From IMG/VR virus record IMGVR_UViG_3300020463_002191, positions 1-28,832 of that record: a stretch of 28,832 nt of DNA; one strand, 5' to 3'. The notes below the pieces were generated by a model, which had not been told where the DNA came from, did not search any database, and saw only the letters and a list, made by a program, of their open reading frames with translations. Both the position numbers and the translations under genes were made by a program. The stretch comes from a virus. Shown here piece after piece: positions 8,387-15,266 of this stretch (positions are counted from its first letter, which is position 1; every line of letters begins with the position of its first letter).

Positions 8387-9049
8387 GTGAAGTTAACGTG
8401 GGATTTATTAGAAAAAGCAAGTGACAATGCAAATCACTGTCAAAGAAATTGGGATAGAACAAAGGTTATTAGTAATAAAGAGAGAGATACCTTAATAAAA
8501 GTTGCAACAAATATGCCAACTAAGCAAAATCGTGCCTATTATCATTTACTAGTATCTGACAATATGGATGTAAACAGGGAAATATACAAAAGAGCCTTTG
8601 ATAACAAAAATATATGGGGTACAGACCAACGCAATTCACAAGTAGATAGCCACTTACTGTTCATTTATGTTAAGAATTCAATTCGTCAGGTAGAAGAAGG
8701 AATGACCGGTAGTGAAAAAAATACTAAGACTACAAACCTAATTGAAACACACAACTTTAACGTAAATTTGTCTGTAGGTATCAGTTCAGGTGCAGTTGCA
8801 TTAGCCGCAAATGAAATGGGTATGAGGTCTGGATTCTGTTGTTGTTATGACAAGGATATGATTAAAAGTTATTTAAAAAGTATAGGACACAACCTTACTG
8901 ATGCGATAGTAACGATGTTAGGTATTGGTTATCCAAATACCGAATATAAAAGTAATGTAGTAGTAAAAGATGCTGAAAATAAAGAAGACGAGAAAACACT
9001 ACAAAGAGTCACACAACATCCTAAATTAATACAATACAAAATATTATAA
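8387..9049 (+). CDS. Nitroreductase-family flavoprotein
   Basis: This 220-aa protein starts at GTG (8387-8389) with AAAAGG about 8 bases upstream. It shows the layout of FMN-dependent nitroreductases: an N-terminal arginine region (RNWDR, 20-24), the MPTKQNRAYYHLLV stretch at 43-56 in the place of the family's PSxxN segment, the helix GISSGAVALAANEMGMRSG at 131-149, and MLGIGYPN at 177-184 in the place of the family's LGxGxP segment. Family members use NAD(P)H and FMN to reduce nitro, quinone or unsaturated groups, and some relatives oxidise azolines in peptide natural products. Pairing with a radical SAM protein suggests a redox step in the same pathway or an electron supply to it; this is inference. 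Its stop overlaps the convergent stop of 9044-9985 within TTATAA. Confidence 0.8.
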   Translation: MKLTWDLLEKASDNANHCQRNWDRTKVISNKERDTLIKVATNMPTKQNRAYYHLLVSDNMDVNREIYKRAFDNKNIWGTDQRNSQVDSHLLFIYVKNSIRQVEEGMTGSEKNTKTTNLIETHNFNVNLSVGISSGAVALAANEMGMRSGFCCCYDKDMIKSYLKSIGHNLTDAIVTMLGIGYPNTEYKSNVVVKDAENKEDEKTLQRVTQHPKLIQYKIL

Positions 9050-9985
9050 TTTTTCTCTAATAAACTTATCTCGTCTATTTTGCTTACAAACACTTTCGCA
9101 TTTTGGAATTCTATTGTTACTATTCCAACTTTCCTGGATGTCTGTCCAAACTTTTCCGTACATAGCTTGGTCAAGACTTACATTTTTCAAATTTATATCA
9201 CTCATGTAATTATTTTCTACAAGGATTTGCTCAAATCTATCTTTTTGTTTATCATTTACAGCAAATTCTAACATTTTACTATTTAAATGACAACAAGGTA
9301 TGACATTACCCATATGATTTACAAATATTCTTTTTTGATTACCATATTTACAACTAATAGATGGGGATTCTTCTACCTCTAACTTTTTATGTTTTACTCC
9401 GCCTGTGTCTTTTCTATGGCTAATAATGGTTTTGAATTCTTTAAAGCCTTCATTGATAGCCATTTGCTTTGCAATTTCTAATTGGTGCTCGTTATGCTCA
9501 AAAACAATAAATTGCCAGTGAGCTCTGCCGCCGGAACCTATAAATGCCCGGAAATTTTTCTGTACTTTTTTAAAATTACTACCTTGTCTATACATTTCAC
9601 TTGTTTCGTCACTACCATCTATTCCCCAGGTTACTACGTGACTTTCTGGCATAAATCCGGCAAGTTTACTCCACCATGATTCAGTTCGTAAGCTACCATT
9701 AGTTGCAACATTTATATGACAATTCCACGTTGCAAAATGTTTTATTATCTCAAAGAACTGAGGATGTGTAGTAGGCTCGTCAACACTTCCGCAGAAGTTT
9801 ATAATTTTTATATTAGGAAACATTTCTTTTTGAAATTTTTCTTTTATAACATCTAAATCTAAATAAGTCTTATTTAAAATCTTATCTGCTTCTTTAGACA
9901 TAACCCTAAAACAACCTTTGCAACTTATGTTACAAAAACTTGTAAGTTCAATATCAATCCATTCTAATGTATCAGTAGACCACAT
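9044..9985 (-). CDS. Radical SAM/SPASM protein with altered GGE motif
   Basis: This 313-aa protein has the radical SAM motif CNISCKGC at residues 18-25, right at the N-terminus, and a C-terminal SPASM-like segment: C212, C231-C232, C296 and C300. Where the family normally has GGEP it has CGSVDEP (65-71). A signature GGRAHWQFIVFEHNEHQLE near 152-170 is shared with the three other proteins of this subfamily. The start ATG overlaps the preceding stop by one base (TAATG), so it is probably the last gene of the operon starting at 12281. SPASM proteins often modify peptides or proteins, but no precursor is visible. Substrate unknown. Confidence 0.88.
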   Translation of the reverse strand: MWSTDTLEWIDIELTSFCNISCKGCFRVMSKEADKILNKTYLDLDVIKEKFQKEMFPNIKIINFCGSVDEPTTHPQFFEIIKHFATWNCHINVATNGSLRTESWWSKLAGFMPESHVVTWGIDGSDETSEMYRQGSNFKKVQKNFRAFIGSGGRAHWQFIVFEHNEHQLEIAKQMAINEGFKEFKTIISHRKDTGGVKHKKLEVEESPSISCKYGNQKRIFVNHMGNVIPCCHLNSKMLEFAVNDKQKDRFEQILVENNYMSDINLKNVSLDQAMYGKVWTDIQESWNSNNRIPKCESVCKQNRRDKFIREKL

Positions 9986-11028
9986 TACGCTTCTACCTTA
10001 ATTTCATTATGATATGCATGATTGTATGCACAAGTTCTAACACACCGTGTCAAATGTTTATCATGGCTTGGCCACCAGCTGTCGATTAGTATCTTATCAA
10101 ACCACGGATGGCTTAAAACATCACTTATAGAATTTGTTTTCAAACTATTCCATCCTGTTGAATACTCACTTAATTTCTCGTTAATGTTTTCATAATTTTT
10201 AAATGTGCTATCCCATAAAAAACAACAAGGCCACATTTCCTGCTTCGAACTTATAAAAATTTCACCCTCGTGTATAAGTTTACATGTCATAGAATTTATT
10301 ATTTCGGTTGTTTGTTCTAATGTTTTGTTAGCATTTCCTAAAAACTTATCTAGCTGTTGAATTTGTTTTAGTTTAGAATGTTGTTTAGCACCTGTTGTTG
10401 TTATAACCTTTTCTTTTTGAGAGTTTTTCTTTCCTAACTTTGCTATCCAAGAATTATAACTATTACGCATACCTGTCCTAGTGGCAAATTTAAAACCTAA
10501 TTCTTTTGCATGTAGCCGTGCCGCTTCTAGTTCATGTTCATTATGATCAAAAACTATGTATATCCAGGTTGCTATGCCGCCAGCGTCACTGTATGCTTTC
10601 ATGTTTCTTTCTAAAACAGCCCACTTTGTGTTTACACGGTATATATGATTTGTTTCTTTGTGACCATCCACACAAAAACTAATATCTAACTTTTTAGTTT
10701 CTTTACTTAGTTTGCCTAATTGTTCCCACCAGTCTGCTGTTTGATATCCACCATTTGTACTCCACTGACAATTGGCTCCGTTGTAAATTAAGTATTCGGT
10801 CATTTTAATTGCGTCTTTGTTTACAATAACGTCTCCTAAGTAGCCACAAAATTTAAATTTTTTGTTTTCTATATGCCTACGATCCGGAAACATCCTTTGT
10901 AGATCTTCTAGTGTAAAACTTAAAACTTCTACCTTGTCAATATTAATTGTTCTATTACACCCTGGACATGCGGCATTACAATCACTAGTAACTTCAAGCT
11001 CAATTCTTTTTATATTGTCTATATTCAT
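9985..11028 (-). CDS. Radical SAM/SPASM protein, tandem paralogue (short form)
   Basis: This 347-aa protein has CNAACPGC at 17-24 and CGYLGDV at 61-67 in the GGE position. The auxiliary cysteines are C249, C267-C268, C329 and C333. It aligns without gaps to the 418-aa neighbour for the first 190 residues and again through the C-terminus, for example HEGEIFIS, QEMWPCCFLWDS and EKLSEYSTGWNSLK, so the pair arose by tandem duplication. It lacks the 71-residue insert of that neighbour. The start overlaps the upstream stop as ATGA. A lysine-rich linker (GKKNSQKEK, TTTGAKQHSK) joins the core to the SPASM-like part. Substrate unknown; the duplicated pair may act on related substrates or as a complex. 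Confidence 0.88.
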   Translation of the reverse strand: MNIDNIKRIELEVTSDCNAACPGCNRTINIDKVEVLSFTLEDLQRMFPDRRHIENKKFKFCGYLGDVIVNKDAIKMTEYLIYNGANCQWSTNGGYQTADWWEQLGKLSKETKKLDISFCVDGHKETNHIYRVNTKWAVLERNMKAYSDAGGIATWIYIVFDHNEHELEAARLHAKELGFKFATRTGMRNSYNSWIAKLGKKNSQKEKVITTTGAKQHSKLKQIQQLDKFLGNANKTLEQTTEIINSMTCKLIHEGEIFISSKQEMWPCCFLWDSTFKNYENINEKLSEYSTGWNSLKTNSISDVLSHPWFDKILIDSWWPSHDKHLTRCVRTCAYNHAYHNEIKVEA

Positions 11029-12281
11029 ACTGGCTCATGATTTATCTGATTGTGGTATGCTTTATTATAAGCACAAGTTCTTATACATCTAGGTAAATGT
11101 TTATCATGATTGGGATTCCAACTTTGACCTAAAATTTTATCAAACCAAGGATGATTTAAAACGTCATTAATGCCTTGAATTTTTAGACTATTCCATCCTG
11201 TTGAATATTCACTTAACTTTTCCATAATATTTTCTTTATTTTTAAAAGCACTATCCCATAAAAAACAGCAAGGCCACATTTCTTGTTTTGCACTTATAAA
11301 GATTTCTCCTTCATGTATAAGTTTACATTTTATAGTAGGCAATATTTCTTTTATTTCCTTAACAGTTTTTTCTTCCTTTGCTATAAATGTATTAAGTTTT
11401 TTTACTTTTTCCTTTTGTGTGTGTTCCTTAGATCCTGTAGTTGTAATAATCTTTTTTTCTTTATTATTTTTTTTACCTAGTTCGGCTACCCAAGCATTAG
11501 CATTGTTAGGATCACGTTTTCTTATTTCATTAGCATGATGATCAAGCACTATATTTAAAACATCTGCGCCTTGTTGCTTTGCTATTTGTTTTTCTTCTTT
11601 ACTAATATGCTTTACATGCGTTTGGGGATCTTCCTTTCCTTCAAAAACTGCTTTATATCTTTTCTTCCATAAGTCTAATTCATGATAATTTTTTGTTGAG
11701 TTACTTTCCAAACTATTACGCATACCTGTTCGTGTAGCAAATCTAAACCCTAATCTCCTAGCATGTTCTCTTGCCTTTTCTACTTCATTTTCGTTGTGGT
11801 CAAAAACTATGTAAATCCATTGTCCGTTACCTCCAGCATTACTAAATGCTTCTATATTTCTATTAAGAATAGGCCACTTTGTATTTACTCTATAAATATG
11901 GTTGGTTTTTTCATGCCCGTCTATGCAAAAATTAACTTCTACTAGCCCTGTTTCTTTGCTTATTTCTCCTAGTTCTTGCCACCATTCTGCACGTTGGTAT
12001 GCACCGTTTGTACTCCATTGACAAAATCCTCCGTTATCTGTAAGATACCTAGTCATTTGCACGGCATCTTTGTTAACAGCCGGATCTCCCAAAACCCCGC
12101 ACAGCTTAAATTCTTTGTTTTTTATATATCGTTCGTTAGGAAACATCCTAACTACATCATCAATAGTAAAACTTTTGATTTCTAGTATGTCAGGATTTTG
12201 TGTCCTGGCACAGCCTGGACATGCGGCATTGCAGTCACTGGTTATTTCCAGTTCGATTTTGGAAACATTGTCAATATTCAT
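11025..12281 (-). CDS. Radical SAM/SPASM protein, tandem paralogue (long form)
   Basis: This 418-aa protein has CNAACPGC at 17-24, CGVLGDP at 61-67 in place of the usual GGE, and SPASM-like cysteines C319, C338-C339, C399 and C403. It differs from the adjacent 347-aa paralogue mainly by about 71 extra residues (191-261) between the core and the linker. The ATG at 12279-12281 leads the three-gene minus unit. Only 16 bases separate it from the divergent ATG at 12298, and a near-palindrome related to the 7113-7128 element fills that gap, so the transcript would have a leader of about 5 bases and no room for a Shine-Dalgarno sequence. Substrate unknown. Confidence 0.88.
   Translation of the reverse strand: MNIDNVSKIELEITSDCNAACPGCARTQNPDILEIKSFTIDDVVRMFPNERYIKNKEFKLCGVLGDPAVNKDAVQMTRYLTDNGGFCQWSTNGAYQRAEWWQELGEISKETGLVEVNFCIDGHEKTNHIYRVNTKWPILNRNIEAFSNAGGNGQWIYIVFDHNENEVEKAREHARRLGFRFATRTGMRNSLESNSTKNYHELDLWKKRYKAVFEGKEDPQTHVKHISKEEKQIAKQQGADVLNIVLDHHANEIRKRDPNNANAWVAELGKKNNKEKKIITTTGSKEHTQKEKVKKLNTFIAKEEKTVKEIKEILPTIKCKLIHEGEIFISAKQEMWPCCFLWDSAFKNKENIMEKLSEYSTGWNSLKIQGINDVLNHPWFDKILGQSWNPNHDKHLPRCIRTCAYNKAYHNQINHEPV
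11499..11711 (-). other. 71-residue in-frame insert in the long paralogue
   Basis: The 347-aa and 418-aa paralogues match in register up to residue 190 (GMRNS) and resume at WxAxLGKKN. The extra 71 residues in the long form are charged and probably helical. They contain the part (residues 222-255, about 11517-11618) that resembles the linker of the radical SAM-QueC-like fusion. No intein splice signature or nuclease motif is visible. Either an insertion here or a deletion in the short form would explain it; the match to a third protein favours a mobile or exchanged segment. Confidence 0.65.
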
Positions 12282-12283
12282 AA

Positions 12284-12300
12284 CTATAAATATACTTATG
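12284..12300. promoter_or_regulatory. Divergent late-promoter element in a 16-base gap
   Basis: CTATAAATATACTTATG spans the gap between divergent starts. The plus strand holds an exact TATAAATA late box (12285-12292). The minus strand reads CATAAGTA at about 12300-12293, one base from the CATAAATA found elsewhere here. The element is nearly the palindrome at 7113-7128. Start sites 6-7 bases downstream would fall at or just before the two ATGs, giving leaderless or near-leaderless mRNAs. The promoter role is inferred. Confidence 0.65.
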
Positions 12301-13677
12301 AAAAGATCTTTCGAAATTTCACCTAAATTGAGAGCCCATAATAGAGTTATAGAAAGATTTAATAGTAAAATATTTTGTTCCGCCCCATTTACACATATGC
12401 AATTTACTGAAAATAATCAGATTACTGCCTGTTGTAAAAGTAAAACTTCACTAGGTGATTGTTCAAACGATAAAACTGAGGATATCTATAACAGTCCTAT
12501 AGCAAAAGAACTTAGACGGTTTATGCTTGAAGGCAAAAAACATCCACAATGTGTTTCATGCTGGAATGTTGAAAAACAACATGAAGGTTTCCCTAGTGGA
12601 AATAGAAGAGACAGTAATAGCCAGATGTATACAGATTATGGCTTAGCAGAATTAGAAAAAAATATCCTTCCAGATGGAACTTTAAAAAATCCTATCCCTG
12701 GATTTGTAGATTTGCTTTGGACAAATAAGTGTAATTTTGCATGTTTAGGCTGTAAACCTCAATTCAGCACAACAATTAATGATGTATACAAAACGGAATT
12801 TGCTACCTTACAGGGATTTAAGTTAGAAGACTACTATCCAGACCAGCAAGAATGGAAAAGCGGGAATGAAGAGAAAATAAGATTTATTTTAGAAAATAAA
12901 GAACAAATAAAAGTTATACATTTACAAGGTGGAGAGCCTTTTTTAGTAGACGATGTATACGATTTTTTACAATCAATGATTGACGTAGGTTTACACAAAA
13001 CTTGTAAATTAGTAGCACATACAAATGGTAGTATTCACAAAAATAGAAAAGGCAAAGATCTTATTGGTGACTATCTAGGACATTGGGGTAAAAATGCAAG
13101 AATATTAATGAGCATAGATGGTATTGGGCAACGAGGAGAATATATAAGATATGGATGGAAAGAAAAAGTTTGGCGGAAAACATTTGATAAGTTAGTTGAA
13201 TCAGATATTGATGTTGCAACAGACAGTAGGGCAAATATATTTAATTTGCTAACAATACCACACTTTGAAGACTACATTTACAATATGTGTAACAAAAATA
13301 AAGTTGATGTTAATGAACCAAAATTAGAAGTCTGGCAAAATGAAACACTAAACGTAGCACTTGCTAAAATACATGAACCTACTAGATTAAAAGCAATAAG
13401 GGCAATGAAACATGTATCATATATGCCTGGATGGAAAAATAATTCGAAAAAAATTATCGATTGGTTAGAAAATGATTATATGCCTAGACCGAAAGATGTA
13501 AAAAGTTTTATAGATGGTGTTATTGCATTAGACAAGAAACGACGTATAAATTTTCATGATACTTTTCCAGAACTGCATGATTGGTGGGAATCTGCAGAAT
13601 TGTTAGCCAGGTCAATCGATTACAAAGAAGATGAAAACTGGAAAGATTTAGAAAAAGTTGCTGTAATAGTTAGGTAA
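12298..13677 (+). CDS. Twitch-type radical SAM protein
   Basis: I place the start at the ATG 12298-12300 (459 aa). The frame is open further upstream to 12070, but that part lies antisense to the 11025-12281 gene and adds nothing family-like. The auxiliary pattern is C27 in CSAPFTHM, C45-C46 and C85-x2-C88; the radical SAM motif CNFACLGC is at 145-152 and GGEP at 211-214. The C-terminal DKKRRINFHDTFPEL matches the 5684-7090 protein. It is a single-gene plus-strand unit with a perfect TATAAATA immediately upstream and no Shine-Dalgarno sequence. A TTG start near 12328 is a weaker alternative. Its last 8 bases overlap the end of the convergent gene 13670-14734. Substrate unknown. Confidence 0.88.
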   Translation: MKRSFEISPKLRAHNRVIERFNSKIFCSAPFTHMQFTENNQITACCKSKTSLGDCSNDKTEDIYNSPIAKELRRFMLEGKKHPQCVSCWNVEKQHEGFPSGNRRDSNSQMYTDYGLAELEKNILPDGTLKNPIPGFVDLLWTNKCNFACLGCKPQFSTTINDVYKTEFATLQGFKLEDYYPDQQEWKSGNEEKIRFILENKEQIKVIHLQGGEPFLVDDVYDFLQSMIDVGLHKTCKLVAHTNGSIHKNRKGKDLIGDYLGHWGKNARILMSIDGIGQRGEYIRYGWKEKVWRKTFDKLVESDIDVATDSRANIFNLLTIPHFEDYIYNMCNKNKVDVNEPKLEVWQNETLNVALAKIHEPTRLKAIRAMKHVSYMPGWKNNSKKIIDWLENDYMPRPKDVKSFIDGVIALDKKRRINFHDTFPELHDWWESAELLARSIDYKEDENWKDLEKVAVIVR

Positions 13678-14734
13678 ATTGTTCTGTAAAAGGATCAAAT
13701 TCTGCACCACACTTCATTGAACAAACTTTTAGCTTTCCGTCAGCACAGCTAGGTTTATTCCAACTATTAGAAATATTTGTAAATATACCTGTATTAAAAA
13801 CCTGTTCAAGGCCTTTCTTAGCATTAAGTTTATCTTTATCAATAAAGTCCCATATCTGCTCTACATAAGGATCTTCATGCCACCATTTGTACATTCTGCC
13901 TGCTGTCCAACAACAAGGAAGCACTAATCCTTCAGCACTTACATAAATTTCTTTCTTGTCAACGCATTTAGGTTTAATAGGAGCAACATCATAATAGGCA
14001 TCCATACTACCATATTTTTTAATGATAACATCTTGCTTTTTTAATGCTTTGTTTTGATACTTAGGATCAGGTTTTTTTAATTCTGCTGTGTTTTGTCCCT
14101 TTTTACTAACTGCTTGGTGTGATTCTTTCTTCTGTGAATCTTGAGTTATAAATCTTCCTGTTTTCTTAGCAACGAATTTTTCACAACCCCATTTATTTGC
14201 AAGTTCTCGTGCTTCCTCTACTTGGTGTTGGTTATGTCCAAAAATTAAAAAATCCCATCGAGCTCTTCCGCCAGCATCACAAAATGCTCGCATGTTGCGT
14301 TCTACATTGTTCCAAACAACATTTTGCCTATACAGATGATTAGTGTCACTAAGACCGTCAACAGAGAATATAACGGCACCCTTTTTTCCAATTGTTTTAG
14401 CAAGTTTTTTCCACCATTCAACATTTTTTGCTCCTGCGTTTGTATTCATACTTAACCACATTGTGGAATTATTTTGTCTAAAATAATCAAATACTTCTAA
14501 TGTATCTTTTGCAATTATAGGATCTCCTAAATTTCCACACATATACATGGTTTCCAATTGGTTAATAAATTTTGGAGAAAAGATATCCATACAATCTTGC
14601 AAAGATAATTCATCTAAGTTTATATGAGGATTAATCCCTTCTCCATTCATATTCCGATCGCACATAGGACAAGCCGCTTGGCAATTCTGCGTAATCTCTA
14701 AATGAATTGTTTTTATATCTGCGTAATTATACAT
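13670..14734 (-). CDS. Radical SAM/SPASM protein with altered GGE motif
   Basis: This 354-aa protein has CQAACPMC at 18-25, CGNLGDP at 66-72 in the GGE position, the subfamily signature GGRARWDFLIFGHNQHQ near 155-171, and SPASM-like cysteines C257 and C274-C275 plus a C-terminal group (PSCADGKLKVCSMKC). A lysine-rich linker of about 50 residues lies between core and SPASM segment, in the same place as in the tandem paralogues but with different sequence. It is the last gene of the long minus chain that starts at 21709, separated from its relatives at 9044-12281 by an inverted gene. It overlaps the upstream kinase-like gene by 8 bases. Substrate unknown. Confidence 0.88.
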   Translation of the reverse strand: MYNYADIKTIHLEITQNCQAACPMCDRNMNGEGINPHINLDELSLQDCMDIFSPKFINQLETMYMCGNLGDPIIAKDTLEVFDYFRQNNSTMWLSMNTNAGAKNVEWWKKLAKTIGKKGAVIFSVDGLSDTNHLYRQNVVWNNVERNMRAFCDAGGRARWDFLIFGHNQHQVEEARELANKWGCEKFVAKKTGRFITQDSQKKESHQAVSKKGQNTAELKKPDPKYQNKALKKQDVIIKKYGSMDAYYDVAPIKPKCVDKKEIYVSAEGLVLPCCWTAGRMYKWWHEDPYVEQIWDFIDKDKLNAKKGLEQVFNTGIFTNISNSWNKPSCADGKLKVCSMKCGAEFDPFTEQFT

Positions 14735-15266
14735 CTTTTATATTATTATAATACCTTTGTATTCTATGCATAAGTTCTACATGAACTTGAATAAATTTGT
14801 ATCCACTTTCTAATTCAGAACTAAACCCGTATGAGTCAGGATCTATGAATTTAATTTGATAGTCACTAGTCAAAACTAAATTACATAATTTTAAATCATC
14901 GTGTGTAAAATATTCATGGCCTTTAAGGGTTTTAGAATATTCAAAATCTATGGCCCAGGCTCTACTTAAAACACTAATTGTTTCACATATCAAATCTTTT
15001 GTAATTAAATTTTTATGTTTAGAACCTGCTTTAAAGAGTTCTTCTAAATTACATATTACGTCTAGCTTTTCCATAACTATCATCTTGCCTTCGTTTGTAA
15101 CATCATAAACTTTAACTAAATTTTTATTCTCTTTGTATAATGTACGATATGCTTCTAACCAATCAGAATTACATATCAAACCTTTATGTAAACTTTTATA
15201 AACTTTGCCGTTTTTTACAAAAATTCTATGATTAGGTTTGTGCTCCAAAGGTGTTATTTCTTTCAT
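14727..15266 (-). CDS. Small kinase-like / aminoglycoside phosphotransferase-like protein
   Basis: This 179-aa protein carries the catalytic loop of the kinase-like fold: HDDLKLCN at 122-129 gives the HxDxxxxN pattern, and FIDPDSYGF at 140-148 gives the metal-binding aspartate (D142 or D144). An N-terminal strand pair (RIFVKNGKVYKSL) could supply the ATP-binding lysine, and IVMEKL near 63-68 resembles the hinge. It is much shorter than typical protein kinases (about 250 aa or more) and has no clear glycine-rich loop, so the closest fit is the aminoglycoside/choline kinase or LPS-core kinase group. It may phosphorylate a sugar or other small molecule in the pathway of the neighbouring glycosyltransferases, or be a degenerate fold. 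Start ATG overlaps the preceding stop as ATGA. Confidence 0.65.
   Translation of the reverse strand: MKEITPLEHKPNHRIFVKNGKVYKSLHKGLICNSDWLEAYRTLYKENKNLVKVYDVTNEGKMIVMEKLDVICNLEELFKAGSKHKNLITKDLICETISVLSRAWAIDFEYSKTLKGHEYFTHDDLKLCNLVLTSDYQIKFIDPDSYGFSSELESGYKFIQVHVELMHRIQRYYNNIKDV

Noticed and set aside
12070-12297. N-terminal extension of the plus-strand radical SAM gene
   Set aside because: These 76 codons are antisense to the conserved N-terminus of the 11025-12281 protein and precede the TATAAATA box, so they would not be transcribed from it.
14700-14760. AT-rich TATAAT-like sequence before the 13670-14734 gene as an internal promoter
   Set aside because: There is no matching -35 element, and the stretch is simply AT-rich coding sequence at an 8-base gene overlap.
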